The notes beneath the pieces were generated by a model that made no database searches, was not told where the DNA came from, and saw nothing but the letters and a program-made list of their open reading frames with translations. This document shows, piece by piece, positions 37,305 to 49,849 of a DNA stretch of 64,000 nt; positions within the stretch are counted from its first letter, which is position 1, and each line of letters begins with the position of its first letter. The position numbers and the translations under genes are program-made. This DNA comes from Panonychus citri. Its lineage: Eukaryota > Arthropoda > Arachnida > Trombidiformes > Tetranychidae. The stretch is taken from positions 744,001 to 808,000 of the forward strand of contig NW_026515542.1 in NCBI RefSeq assembly GCF_014898815.1, read 5' to 3'.

Positions 37305-38857
37305 AGATTGAGAACAAAAGAATTACAGAATCAACAACACAATATCTTGAAACTATTTTCAACATGAAATCATTTTTCAGAATCTTCTTTTATATCTTTT
37401 TTTTTCTAAAAAAAGAGAAGAAGAATCTACTTTAAAATACCTGAAGCCTTTTTTATCCTACCTGTTGTGTTATAAAAGCAACAACAAAAGCAATAGGAAT
37501 CACCAAAATTACTACCAGCACTTGAACTTGATCATTTCTAACAACAACTATTACTACCGGTTGTTACCAGTTCAGGGAACCATGAAAAGGTAACGAAAAG
37601 ACACAGATGAAAATTTCCAGGTTGGATTGTGAATTGTTCAGTCAACAGAACGACGAGGATCATGAAGAAGAAGAAGATGATGATGATGATGATGCCCTTG
37701 ATGTTCCTGTTGTATGATGATGATGATAAAGAAGCACAGGTAGAATAGAAGAGAAGAGAAAAAAAAGAGAAGATATTTTAAGAAAGAGAGAAAATGGAGA
37801 AAAAAAAAGCGAAGACGAGTCAGAATAAGAATAAGATTTTTTCCCATGGTGAATGAACTTTACAATTGAAATAAACTCTTAAATTATGTTAAATCTGTAA
37901 GATGGGAATTGAGAAGATGATGATGGTGATAAGCTAAGAGAAGATAAAACTGAGAGAGAGAAAAAAAAAGCTACAGAGACAAAGGAGAAAAGGTTAATAC
38001 GTGTCAAGATCCATGAAGACAAAGAGTTATCGTCTTGCCATCTTAACCTCTTGTTCCCAACGAGAGTCATAGTAACAAAAATGTTTTTTTCTCTTTTTCA
38101 GCCAATCAGAATCGTCGATCAATTATTCTTCCAGTTTTAATCCAAAGGGTTAACCTTTTATTCATTTGGTTATTTTGTTTTCTCTTGTGAATTAATTTTA
38201 ACCTTTGATTAGTTTATTTGGATTATTCATGGAATTAAGGAGATTTTCTGATTTGTTTGCAATTAAAGGTTAGAAGGTCAAATTGGATTTGGAATTTTTA
38301 TTTTATTCGATAGTGTCTTCAATCGTCTATTTGTTTTGTTTTTCTCGTTTTTTTTTTCGTATTCAAGATGGTGGATGTGCATTTTAACCCTTTGATCTAT
38401 TTTATTGCTTTTGTGATTGTTACTGGCGATATTTATACCTAATTAATAGTGACCCTGATTGGTGATGAGAGAGAAAGAAAAAAATTCTAAATTAATTTGG
38501 TTTTCTATTGTTGTTTTTTTTCTTGTTCTACCTGAAATCGTCTTATTGTTTCATTTTTCTTTCTACTCTTTCCCCTCTCTCTCTCTCTCTCTCTCTCTCT
38601 CACTTGCTCACTTACTCATTCTACCTCCTCCCTCTTTCTCCTTCGTTATACGTTATGTTTTTTGTATCACAGGTAAGACCAAGTGTAGTTTTTTTGAGGT
38701 CGGATTTAAAGAGTCAATGGCCTTTTTCATCCATCACCTTAAAAGAATCAAGCAAAGAAGAGGAAGAAGATGAGAATTGGAAAAGAACTTAGATCAAGAA
38801 CAGAAGAAAAAAGAAAAGGTAAGATGATGGTGATGAGAAGACGATGATGAAGTAATA

Positions 38858-38859
<2 letters not shown>

Positions 38860-38897
<38 letters not shown>
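38860..38897. repeat. (GA)n tract
   Basis: Uninterrupted AG run of about 38 bases, close to opposite-strand CT runs at 38575-38601 and 39304-39343. Confidence 0.9.
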
Positions 38898-38899
<2 letters not shown>

Positions 38900-39301
38900 A
38901 ACAAGGGATCGCTTTATGTTGAGTCATGTTTCCCTATTCAAAGGTTACCCACCTTTCTACTTTTCCCTTGTATCTTCTCTCTCTCTCTCTCTTTCTCTCT
39001 CACTCACTCTATCTTCATCATCTTCATCACAAGCTTTGGTACCTGAAGCTTGATCGGCAGGTTTCAAGCCTCATCCTCACCAGTTTCAGCTCCACTACTT
39101 TTTATTATACATCAGGTAGTCTAACAGGTCCTTTTTCTTCTGGCAGGTCAATGGCAGAGATCATTGCTCGGTAAAGAGATGAGAATGGAAAGAACAAGCT
39201 CATCTATCTTCATCTTACATTTTCTTTTTCATCACTTATCTTCTCTCTCTGGGCGGACTCTTACATTTTTAATGAGAGCGAACAAGTGAGTTTTCGGGAG
39301 A

Positions 39302-39303
<2 letters not shown>

Positions 39304-39343
<40 letters not shown>
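39304..39343. repeat. (CT)n tract
   Basis: TC/CT run of about 40 bases about 1.1 kb upstream of the BTB zinc-finger start codon. Confidence 0.9.
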
Positions 39344-39346
<3 letters not shown>

Positions 39347-40405
39347 CTCGCTCTCTCTTCGTTCTCTCCTGTTCTGGTTAACCATTCCGACAACACAATT
39401 GTTGCTCATCCAAAATCTCTAGAGAGACTTTTTTTTATTGTTTTCCAAAATCAAAGTGTAATAATCAACATTGGAACCACTTTTAGATGTTAACCAATAA
39501 GTAAACAAAAACATTCACCTCTGTTGATTTTTTCTCCTTCTTCCCTTAACTTGAATGTGCCTTCAAAATATTGTATTCATCATCATCATCTTCATTATTA
39601 CATCTCCTTGTTTAACATGATGCAATTTATGATAAACATTTGGTCAAGTTATATTGGTGATTATGGTAAAAGCCTTTGGGGCCAACAACAACATTTAATA
39701 CATCAACAAAACCAACAACAAAAACAACAACAACGTTAAACTTTTAACAATCATCATCGTCAAAATTTGGATCATTTGAAAATCTCATCATATGTTTTAA
39801 ACTGTTTCTGTCATCAACAAAAATAATCAACAAATTTACTTACACACAAGTAAAAACAATAAGAGAAAACCATAAACCACTTTTGTTACATTTCTCTCTT
39901 AGTCTTTTAATATCCTCAGAGAGAAAAAGAAAAATTCTAAGCAAAAGATCTCATTTTAATTCTTCTTATAACAACTCGAATTATGTTGTGTTAATTTAAA
40001 TCATCGAATAGAATTTTTTTTCTCAATATTCTATTCTTTTATTACCAGAGAATTCTTCTTCTTTTTTTTTGGTTTATTCTAAATTATCTTCGGTGTTTTA
40101 TTCTTATAACTTTGTGATACTAAATTCATATTATCTCTATGGTTTCACCTTCTATTAGAATGTGTATTCGTCCCAACAATCAACATCAGCAAACAATCAA
40201 ACGAAAACCTTTGTCGTGTTAATTGAATCTCAACCAATCTTCTAATTGTGATCAATATTATTCTTGTGTAATATACAAAATTATCTACTAAACCAACAAT
40301 CAACAGAGAACGAAAAACAAAATATACTTATCGACATTCCTACAGATCGATATTTTATAATAATTATTTATATATATTATCTATTATCATCTTTAATTAA
40401 TCATC

Positions 40406-41976
40406 ATGTTGTCCAGTTCGTCTTCCAATCATCATCATGTTCACCTTCATTCCAGCTCGAATCATCATCATCTATTATCTTCATCATCAACCTCTTCAAA
40501 TAATACATCAAGTTTACATCATCCTCAGCAAAAACCATTGAGACTTCGTCGAGTTAATCATTCGGATGAGATTGTCTCTGGATTTAGTAAACTTCTTAAA
40601 ACGGAATCGATGACCGATGTGACCTTAATATGTTCAGGTGGACAAACAATACGAGCCCATCGAGTGATCCTGTCAACCTTTTCACCCTATTTTAGGGCAA
40701 TCTTTGAATCTCAACCTTTCTCCAATAATCCCTGCCAGTATCCGGTGATTGTAATTAAAGATTTGGCTCTAAGTGAATTACGTACAATCATTGAATTCAT
40801 TTATAAAGGTGAAGTCTCAGTTTCTAGGGATAAATTACCTGCAGTACTTCATGCAGCCAAAGAGCTTGAGGTCAATGGCTTGGTTGACCTTAAATTAGAT
40901 TCACCATCTTCTGTCTCTTCATGTTCATCACCATCGTCAGGCCAATCATTGAATGGAGCTAATAATAATAATAATAGCAGTAATAATAATAATAATAATT
41001 CTAACAATAATTCTCATCATCATTCATCATCTTTATTCAATGGAACCGGATCATCTGATTGTATTGATATAGTTACCATTGGTTCACTTCGAGGTGGTGG
41101 TAATCATGGAAATGATGGAAACAATTCCAGTAATTATCTTTGGAAACGATCCCATGATACTCTTGAATCATCATCACCCTCACATTCATCATCATCAATA
41201 TTTGGTTCCTCTGCTTTTGAGGCTTCACTGAAAAAATCTCGTGTTACCCTTGATTCACCTGACGGAATGGGAATCTCAATTCTCGGTGAATCTAATGGAT
41301 CAAATCATCATGATTCTGTTCGTAGTTTACTTCATCAACCCAATAGGATGGCCAATGATTATAAAAATTTTCGAAACAATTTATCCTCACAATTTAATCA
41401 AGCCTTCAATAGTAATAATAACAGCAACAGGTCAAGGTAAATTAGTTAATTTATTCATTTTTCTTTCTCATCTGAAATTGGTTTCAACTCATTCTAATCT
41501 CTATCTCTTCACCATCATTACCATGAATCCATTGTTATTCAAATTTATTACAATCACCTTTTCTTTTTACATATAAGGTTAATAGCCAAAAATTCAATCA
41601 GGTTTAAATCTTGTTTTTAAATCACTTTTCTCAAATGAATACATTTTATGATTTAGTAGACATGATTTTGGGATTTCTTTTTGTTTCCAATTTGTTACTA
41701 AATTAGTTGATCATTTTGCTTTGAGAAATGATTGTTGATATTACATGTAACTGTAATTATCATTCTTGCAGTTTTGGTCAGTCAACTGACCAATTGATGA
41801 ATTCATCTCTCTCTCTCTCTCTCTCTTTAATCACTTGCGTCTACAATGATAATTATTTAAGTGATTAAGTTGTCAGTTTTTCTCTCTGGTGGTGGTGACC
41901 TCGAACAAGTGGTCAAGCTTTTTCTTCATGTTCTACTTTTTCATAAAACTTGATAATCACATTTTCCTATAGTTTT

Positions 41977-42028
<52 letters not shown>

Positions 42029-44353
42029 TCTAACATTTTGCCAACGTCATAATCAATTTCGATAGATTTGTATTGAGTTTTAATTTATGTATTATTGTTG
42101 ATAGACAGAACTGATTGTTTAGCCAATGACCCTTAGGGTTTGAAAACCTTACGCTCAATAATATTTAGATGAGTTGAAACTGAAAATTATCCAGTCAAAT
42201 TGTAAAGTTTAAAACTGTTGTGATTAACATGACAATTAAGGATGTGATGTGTCACTCAAAGTAATACTCACATAAAGGTGATCATTATGTATATTTTAAA
42301 TTGTTAGTTTTGTTTCTTGATTTAATTTATTCCTTGACGAAATTGTTTGAGAGAAAACCATGATTATGATTGTAATTAGCATCTCAATTTGGGATATGGA
42401 ATAAGTTTTATTGTAATAACACAATTTATTATTCATTCCTCCCAATTGTTTGTGATCATTAACTGGATTAGTTGTTTATCTTTGATTATGATTAATTTTG
42501 TTGAGGTTGGGTTAACAATTAAGGTATTGATGCTTGTTTTCAATTTAATATCATCATGATTGTACTTGAACTTTTCTCTCTCTCTCTCTCTCTTGATTAA
42601 TTTTAATCTGATTTTGTTTTTCTTTTATTTTCATTTCTTACAATTTAACTTCTTATTTAGACATTTAACTGTTGATCAACTTTTACAACAAAAGCAACAA
42701 CACCTTCAACAACGTACATTGTTACAGCAAAAGTTACGATTACAACAACAGCATCAAATGAAACAGCAACTACTTCACCAACAGCAACAGCAACAACATC
42801 AACAATTCATCCCAAAGTCAATGCTTTCATCTCGATCATCCCCTAGCATTGAATTTAATAGATTCCAAGAGAGGATAAAAGCTCAGATTTTAGAGAAACA
42901 TAATCGCTCCTCTACTGCCCATGGATTAGAATCACGGTCATTGATTCAGTCATCCGCTTCACCAAGAGGAGGAGATACTCGTATTGGTGGTGGTGATGAT
43001 GATGAACCAGGAAGGACAGAGGGAGGAGGCGGACCTGGTGATAAGTCAGATGATGAGGTCAAACAAGAAGAAGAATGTGAAGTGGAAAATTTGACCGTTG
43101 ATGTTGACATAAGATTAGATGATGATGATCCACCTATTGAAAAGTTGTCTCGTAAGCAGAAAAGACAAATTGATGGTGACGGAGGAAAAGGTGATGGTGG
43201 AGATGGTGAAGAAGGAAATGGAGAGGGTAAAAATGAAAAAGAAATCAAAGGAAGACGAACAGGAGGAATAAAGAGCAATAATAATGGTGACGAAGTAAAT
43301 GGCGATGAGGATGGAGATGATTGTGAAGAGGGTAAATTGGAAATCGGTGAGGATTTGACTATTCGTAAACGGAAATCAGATGAATCGGGTGGAGTTGATG
43401 ATGATAATGATGAGGATGATGAAGAAGGAGAAGGATCAAAACGTAAAATTGAAGGGGAAGATGACGAAGATGATGATGATGTAGTTCAAATAAAAAATCA
43501 AGGAGCTGATTTTAACGAAGATGATGATTTACCCGAGGATGAAGATGAATTTGAAGTTGATATTGAAAAAGATGAAACTTTCCAACGACAACAGCAAATG
43601 AGATTACAGCAACTTCAACGTCAGCAACAATACCAATTACAATTACTTCATGAGCAACAAGAAGCCAAATTAATTGAATTACATCAACAATTTGCTGGTG
43701 CTTCAAGTGGTAACGGTGCGAGTGGTAATGGTATCATGTCTCTGCGAATGTCAGACCAAGGAGATGATACAATGGAAACTGATGGTATAGACGATGACCC
43801 CTCATCCCCACCGGGACTGAGTCTCGATTGGCAGGAAGGTTTTACCGATGATGCTTTTCCGTCAATGATAAATCATCTATCTAACGGTGAAAAAGGTCGA
43901 TCCTTATTAACCGGTGGCTCTGGAATAGGTGGTGGAAGTAATAATAATAATCATCATTCCGATAATTCTAATAGCAATACTCAAAATCATGGTGGAAACA
44001 AATCAACCCCTGACTTTTTACTCCCTCGTGGACCAGGTAGACCTCGAAAGGGAAACAAATCAAACGATATCAGCCCATGTCCCGAATGTAATAAGGTCTT
44101 TGTCCGGCCAGATGTACTTAAACTCCATTATCGTAGTGTTCACCTTAATGAGAGACATCCTTGTAATTTATGTCCAAAAATATTTAAATGGCCTGGAGAT
44201 TTATCTAAACACAAACGAACCAAACATCCCGAAGCAATGGCCGCCGCGGCCGCAGCCGCTGCAGCAGCGGCAGCAGCTTCAGCTGCCGGTGTGACAACAT
44301 CTTCATCCAATAATAATAATAGTAACAGTTCATCAATTGCTAGTAAAAGTTAA
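40406..44353 (+). CDS. BTB/POZ C2H2 zinc-finger transcription factor with AT-hook, 2 exons
   Basis: Exons 40406-41436 and 42661-44353 join in phase 2 (GTCAAG|GTAAAT ... TTATTTAG|ACATTT), giving 907 residues. A His/Ser-rich N-terminus leads to a BTB/POZ domain (about 55-160: MTDVTLICSGGQTIRAHRVI, YFRAIFESQPF, FIYKGEVSVSRDKLPAVLHAA). The middle is low complexity: poly-Asn/Ser/His, a poly-Gln block just after the junction, then long Asp/Glu/Gly-rich acidic stretches. Toward the C-terminus there is an AT-hook (GRPRK, 803-807) and two C2H2 fingers starting at C817 and C845. A poly-Ala tract and Ser/Asn tail end the protein. This is the architecture of arthropod BTB-ZF developmental regulators; I cannot assign a specific orthologue. 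An alternative donor six bases earlier keeps the phase. Confidence 0.87.
41979..42025. repeat. (TC)n microsatellite in the BTB-ZF intron
   Basis: A TC run of about 47 bases within the 1.2-kb intron of the BTB zinc-finger gene; a shorter CT run lies at 41805-41827. Confidence 0.9.
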
Positions 44354-44819
44354 CCACCAACAGATGATTAATATAATTTCACGAGTAAATAATTATATAT
44401 ATAAAGAAATATATATTTACATTAATTAATTACAATTAATTATGCAACAAAATCTAAGGGACCAAAGGGATCTTATTATCATCTTTTGCAACTTTTATTA
44501 TTATTATTATTATTTTGATTATTAATATTATCATTATATTAACTTTTCTATTAATTTACAAAAAAAAATCTTTATAATATTTGACTGTTAACAATGATTA
44601 GTTAATCATTAATTCCAAATGTCAATTTAAAATCAAATTATCAAACAAAAAATTAACTGATATCGACAACAATCAAAGAAATCACAACAAAATGATGATA
44701 TTTATATAAATACAACTATAGCAAAAAGAAACACATAATTAATATATTATTATTAATATAATGATGATAATTATAATTACTATTAACTTGTTGATTAAGA
44801 AAACTAAATTAATCTGTTC

Positions 44820-45030
44820 AATGCAATTTTTTTTTACAATTAATGATTTAAAATTTTTTCCATTTACAATTAAAGTCACAACAAAATCTTTGTAAACATT
44901 TTCTCTTCCGTATTCACATTGTTTTCATCCTTTCAAATTTTCCAAAGAGTAAAAACAATCACAATTGAATTAAAAGTTAATTGTTGATTAAAAAAATTCT
45001 TTGCAGTCAAAATAACGGATCAGAATAAAA
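44820..45030 (+). repeat. Imperfect direct repeat, copy A, upstream of COPB2
   Basis: This stretch is recognisably similar to 45682-46045. Shared landmarks in the same order include ATGCAATTTTT, ACAATTAAAGTCACA, AAAATCTTTGTAA, CATTTTCTCTTCC, AAAGTTAAT, TATTGTTGATTAA or its variant, and AAAAAAATTCTTTGC. The copies differ by substitutions and insertions, so the duplication is not recent. Confidence 0.6.
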
Positions 45031-45060
45031 GAAAGAAAAAACAAAGCGCCATCTCTCGCC

Positions 45061-45681
45061 ATATGGAACAACCTCCATCTTATTCTATTCGTGCAAAGAT
45101 TTTGTTCATTGCAGGGGAAGTTCTGAAGTTCGTCCAAAGAAAAAAGTTGTATGAGACAACTTCGGTAGGGAAATTATATTATTAATAAGTTCGAATTACA
45201 AATGTTTTGGTTAAGACAATGAGGGGAATACATATACAAAGAAGGGTCTCTAACATTGTTCATTTTTTATTCTTTTTAGTTAAGAACCCGACTTTTTTTC
45301 GGTTATAGAATTTTGGACGAATATCTAAAAAATATCGTCTAATTTTGTTTCTATTAGCCAGACGGAAGTTATTTTAGTCAAATTCGATACCTTATAGTGA
45401 CCTTGCTATTGATCATATTTAATCAACATCAAACTCATGATTTCGATAGACCTTGTTTTGGACTTTTTATTTGTACAGTTAACTTTGATTTGTTATCAGT
45501 AGTTTTTGGTCTATTCAAGTTCGAAAAAAATTCGAATAATGTCCATTCTTTGTATTAACAGACCGCTATGAAATTTTTTCTATGAAAATCAGAGAATATA
45601 CCGAAAAGATATTCATATATAAGCCAAGAGTAAATGAAGTTTCAATCAAATATCCAAAATATTATGGATTCTCAATATATT
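45061..45681. other. Sequence between the two direct repeats
   Basis: No ORF is present. Composition is slightly less AT-rich than the flanks, with several TTCG/CGAA words. It could be an old insertion or simply ancestral promoter sequence. Nothing specific is recognised. Confidence 0.3.
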
Positions 45682-46045
45682 AAATGCAATTTTTTACAAT
45701 TACAATTAAAGTCACATTAAAATCTTTGTAATCATTTTCTCTTCCATATTTAATTCACACTATTTTCTAATCCATCAAATTTTTCCATTTGAAAAACAGT
45801 AACAATTTAAATAAAAGTTAATCACAATTAGAATTTAACATTTCTCTTTTACATTACAATAAACCCAAAACTAAGAGTTTTACAATACAAATTCAAATGA
45901 ATTTTCAAATTCGCTATAGTTAATTTCGTACATTGTTTTCTTCTACTTTTAGTTGTGAAAGACAATTAAAGTGTATTGTTGATTAAGATTCTCAATTTGA
46001 GAATAAAAAAATTCTTTGCTGTGAAAATAACCGATTTCGGTTTTT
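45682..46045 (+). repeat. Imperfect direct repeat, copy B, upstream of COPB2
   Basis: Partner of 44820-45030. It is longer because of internal insertions and ends about 140 bases upstream of the COPB2 start codon, so it probably overlaps the COPB2 promoter. Confidence 0.55.
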
Positions 46046-46184
46046 CTTTTCTAATGTGAGAATAGCTCATGTGAAGGTGTGGAAATCATCAGGAAAGATA
46101 CACGTCAAAGTAGATTTTCATTAAATAACTAATTGTATTTTAATTTTGTTCCATTGTTAATGATTGAAACGATTAAATTTTAAG

Positions 46185-49100
46185 ATGGTAAGTTGTTAAT
46201 TAATTGAATTGAGTTGAGATATGACCAGTAGTTAAAAGGGTTAACCAATTTGTGGTGTTCCCAATGATGACACAATATGATGACTGATTATATTTGGTTG
46301 GCTTTTTCTTCATCTATTTTGTGTCTTTACTAACTGTTTATCTTGTAATCGTATTTTAATTGATAATTATTGTAATGATTATTCATTCAATTGTAGATTA
46401 ACATTAATTACTGGTTATTATTTTAGAAATTCGGATTGATTTGATCGGGAGTAAACTTGATGTGTGATGTGTTACCATATGATCATCTTTTTTTTTTACT
46501 ATTTTCTTTTCTTTTTTCAATATCCGTCTGTCTCTTTTTAGCCTCTCAAATTGGATGTGCGAAGAAAATTATTGGCTCGTAGTGATAGAGTTAAATGTGT
46601 TGATTTGCATCCAGTTGAACCATGGATGTTATCATCTCTTTATAATGGTTTGGTGCACGTTTGGAATCATGAGAATCAACAATTGGTTAAATCATTTGAA
46701 GTCTGTGAGGTTCCAGTTAGATGTGCTAAATTTGTAGCTCGTAAGAATTGGATTATCACCGGTTCGGATGACATGCAAATTAGAGTCTTTAATTACAATA
46801 CACTAGAGAGGATACATCAGTTTGAAGCTCATTCTGATTATATCCGATGTATTGTCATTCACTCTACTCAGCCTTACGTTTTTACCTCAAGTGATGATAT
46901 GCTGATTAAACTTTGGAATTGGGATAAAAATTGGGCCTGCACACAAGTTTACGAGGGGCATACACATTATGTCATGCAAATTGTTATTAATCCCAAAGAT
47001 AATAACACTTTCGCCAGTGCTTCACTTGACAGGACCGTTAAAGTTTGGCAAATGGGCTCGAATACACCTAATTTCACCTTGGAGGGTCATGAGAAAGGTG
47101 TTAATTGTGTTGATTATTGTTACAGTGGTGACAAACCATATCTAATATCTGGAGCTGATGATAGGTAAAAACTTCAATTACAATAATGAATCCAAACACA
47201 TTGATTTATAATCTATTTTTCTTTCCTCTTTAACTGTTTTACCAGAACCGTGAAAATTTGGGACTATCAAACTAAAACTTGTGTTCAAACCCTGGAAGGA
47301 CATGCACAGAATGTCACTGCTGTTTGTTATCATCCAGAATTACCGATTATCATGACAGGATCGGAAGACGGTACAGTTAGGGTTTGGCATTTGAATACTT
47401 ATCGTCGGGAAAGTACACTGAATTATGGTCTTGAACGGGTTTGGACAATTTGCTGTCTCAAAGGATCAAATAGTGTGGCAATCGGTTTCGATGAGGGTAG
47501 TATTATAATCAAATTGGGAAGAGAAGAGCCTGCAATGTCCATGGATAGTTCGGGTAAAATTGTTTGGGCTAAACACTCGGAGCTACAACAGGCCAATTTG
47601 AAAGCTCTTGTTGACCCGGAAGAATTGAAAGATGGATACATTTTACCTTTAAATGTTAAGGATATGGGAAGTTGTGAAATTTATCCTCAAACAATTTCTC
47701 ACAATTCAAATGGTCGATTTGTTGTTGTTTGTGGTGATGGTGAATATATTATCTACACTGCCTTAACTCTGAGGAATAAAAGTTTTGGTTCAGCGCAAGA
47801 ATTTGTTTGGGCTTTGGATTCAAGTGAATACGCTATTCGGGACAATACAACAACCGTTAAATTATTTAAAAATTTTAAAGAAAAAACTTCATTTAAACCC
47901 GAATCTGGAGCTGAAGGTATATTTGGAGGCTATTTTCTTGGTGTTAAATCAGTTGCCGGTTTAACTTTTTATGAATGGGATACACTTGAAGTTATCCGAA
48001 GGATTGAAATTCAACCTAAAAATGTTTATTGGTCTGATAATGGTGAATTAGTTTGTATTGCTACCGATGATTCATTTTATATTTTAAGATTCCTTCCCAA
48101 TAATGTTGCCAAAGCAAAGGAGAATCGAAATGAACTAGTATCGGAAGATGGAATCGAAGATGCATTCGAGGTGGTAACTGATGTTCAAGAGATTGTAAAA
48201 TCAGGATTATGGGTTGGCGATTGTTTCATTTATACCAGTGCAGTTAACAGACTAAATTATTTTGTCGGTGGTCAAATTGTGACCGTCGCTCATTTAGACA
48301 GGTAAGGAGTTTGAAACAATTGATAATAAAATGAATGATGAATAGTCGATGATAATTTATTTCTATTCTTTTTAGAACTATGTATCTTTTAGGATATATG
48401 CCGAAAGAAAATCGTCTTTACTTGGGAGACAAGGAATTGAATGTTGTCTCTTACTATCTTCTTCTCTCTGTCCTGGAATATCAAACAGCGGTGATGAGGG
48501 AAGATTTTGATGCTGCCGTTCAAATTTTACCCTCCATTCCAAAAGAACAGCGAACCCGAGTGGCCCATTTCTTGGAAAAACAAGGTTTCCTAAGTCAAGC
48601 ATTGGAAGTTTCAACTGACCCAGAGCATAAATTTGACCTTTCACTTCAATTGAAAGACACTGATACTGCTCATAAATTAGCGGTTGATGCTCAGAGTGAA
48701 CAAAAATGGAAACAATTGGCTGAATTAGCAATGTCCATATGTAAATTTGATTTGGCCCAAGAGTGTTTACACAACGCCAATGATTATCCCGGTTTAATGT
48801 TACTTGCCACCAGTTCGGGTAATTCAAGTATGGTCTCAAAATTAGGTGAAAAAGCTCATTCCTCGGGAATCAGTAATGTCGCATTCCTTTCATATTTTAT
48901 TCTGGGTGAAAAAGAAAAAGCCCTTAACCTTTTAATTGACACCAATCGACTTCCCGAGGCCGCTTTCTTTGCCCGAACATACCTTCCCTCTCATGTACCA
49001 CGAGTCATTAAATTATGGAAAGAGAGTATGCTGATTAAGAATGAAAAATTTGCCCAAGCTTTGGCCGATCCAACCGAATATGAGAATTTATTTCCCAATT

Positions 49101-49405
49101 TTCACGATGCCCTTTTAGCTGAACAATTTGTCGAAGATCAATCAACAACCAGGCGACCAAAAGCATTAGATTATCAATCTATCCTTAGTAACGAAGATAG
49201 AGATCCAATTGAAGAAGTTCGAGAAGCAAAAGAAGCTGGTACATTTACACCTCGACCAATTATCTTTCACAAAACAATTAACCAAGATGAACAAGATCAA
49301 TTATCATCAGTAACCAAAGGACTAACTGATGTTAAGCTAAACGATGGTATTGTTGATGAAGATGACGATGAAGACGAAGCCATTTACACACCACCTGAAG
49401 ATTAA
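46185..49405 (+). CDS. COPB2: Coatomer subunit beta' (COPI coat), 4 coding exons
   Basis: Beta'-COP of the COPI vesicle coat, which recognises dilysine cargo in Golgi-to-ER transport. Exon 1 contributes only the ATG (46185-46187, TTTTAAGATG|GTAAGT). The remaining exons are 46542-47164, 47246-48301 and 48376-49405, all GT-AG and in phase. The product has 903 residues (human 906). It begins M|PLKLDVRRKLLARSDRVKCVDLHP and carries the N-terminal seven-blade WD40 propeller (FVARKNWIITGSDDMQIRVFNYN, SSDDMLIKLWNWDK). A second propeller follows (MTGSEDGTVRVWH, MGSCEIYPQTISHN), then the alpha-solenoid (IPKEQRTRVAHFLEKQGF, SEQKWKQLAELAM) and an acidic C-terminus. No defects are seen. Confidence 0.96.
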
Positions 49406-49849
49406 TCTAATATCTCACCTCGTCTTATCTCTCTCTCTCTCCCACTTTCACTCTCTCTCTCTCTTTCTCTCTCCAAATTATATCTTTTCAAAATCAATCT
49501 TTTTTTTGTCAAATATCAACAATCAATTTCTTAAAAATTTGTTATCCACAATCACCATTAAATATGAGAAATAATAATAATAAATTTAACAAGAATGGAA
49601 TTACAACTTCGACACTTTCGAAACGTTCACTATTCAGTTTTCATAATTTGCAATCATGAAACAATCAGTTGATTAAACTTTAAATTGAACCGTTTTCACT
49701 CAAGAAATTAGGAGACGTTCCCTTGCAACGTAACTTGTTTTTGTAAACATTTGAAATCCATTCACTATTTGGATCAATAAAAAACATTGAGCAAGTTGTC
49801 ACATTGTAAGGGAATCAATTAGTTAATTTGTTAATTGTGTGATTAAAAG
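49406..49849. other. COPB2-SRPRB gap
   Basis: COPB2 3' UTR with CT tracts at about 49430-49475 and a possible AATAAT/AATAAA region near 49570-49585, followed by the SRPRB promoter. No gene is seen. Confidence 0.5.

Larger units (their letters stand above)
32698..40405. other. 7.7-kb gene-free region rich in GA/CT tracts
   Basis: No ORF here looks like a protein; those present translate CT/GA repeats into Leu/Ser or Arg/Glu/Lys runs. Long dinucleotide tracts occur at 37257-37297 (GA), 38575-38601 (CT), 38860-38897 (GA) and 39304-39343 (CT), with shorter ones near 33048-33066, 34599-34622, 36560-36580 and 36893-36920. The region lies between the 5' ends of an I-Smad-like gene (-) and a BTB zinc-finger gene (+), so promoters, 5' UTR exons and enhancers are likely. 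A word AGATGGCAGC lies at 35761-35770. Confidence 0.55.

Noticed and set aside
38459..38792. Overlapping plus-strand ORFs
   Set aside because: Driven by CT repeats in two frames at once, which is typical of low-complexity DNA and not a gene.
37257..39343. Repeated GA/CT tracts considered as a CRISPR-like or satellite array
   Set aside because: They are simple dinucleotide microsatellites without unique spacers or a longer repeat unit.
42946..43278. 110-codon minus-strand Ser/Pro-rich ORF
   Set aside because: Antisense shadow of the Gly/Asp/Glu-rich coding region of the BTB zinc-finger gene.
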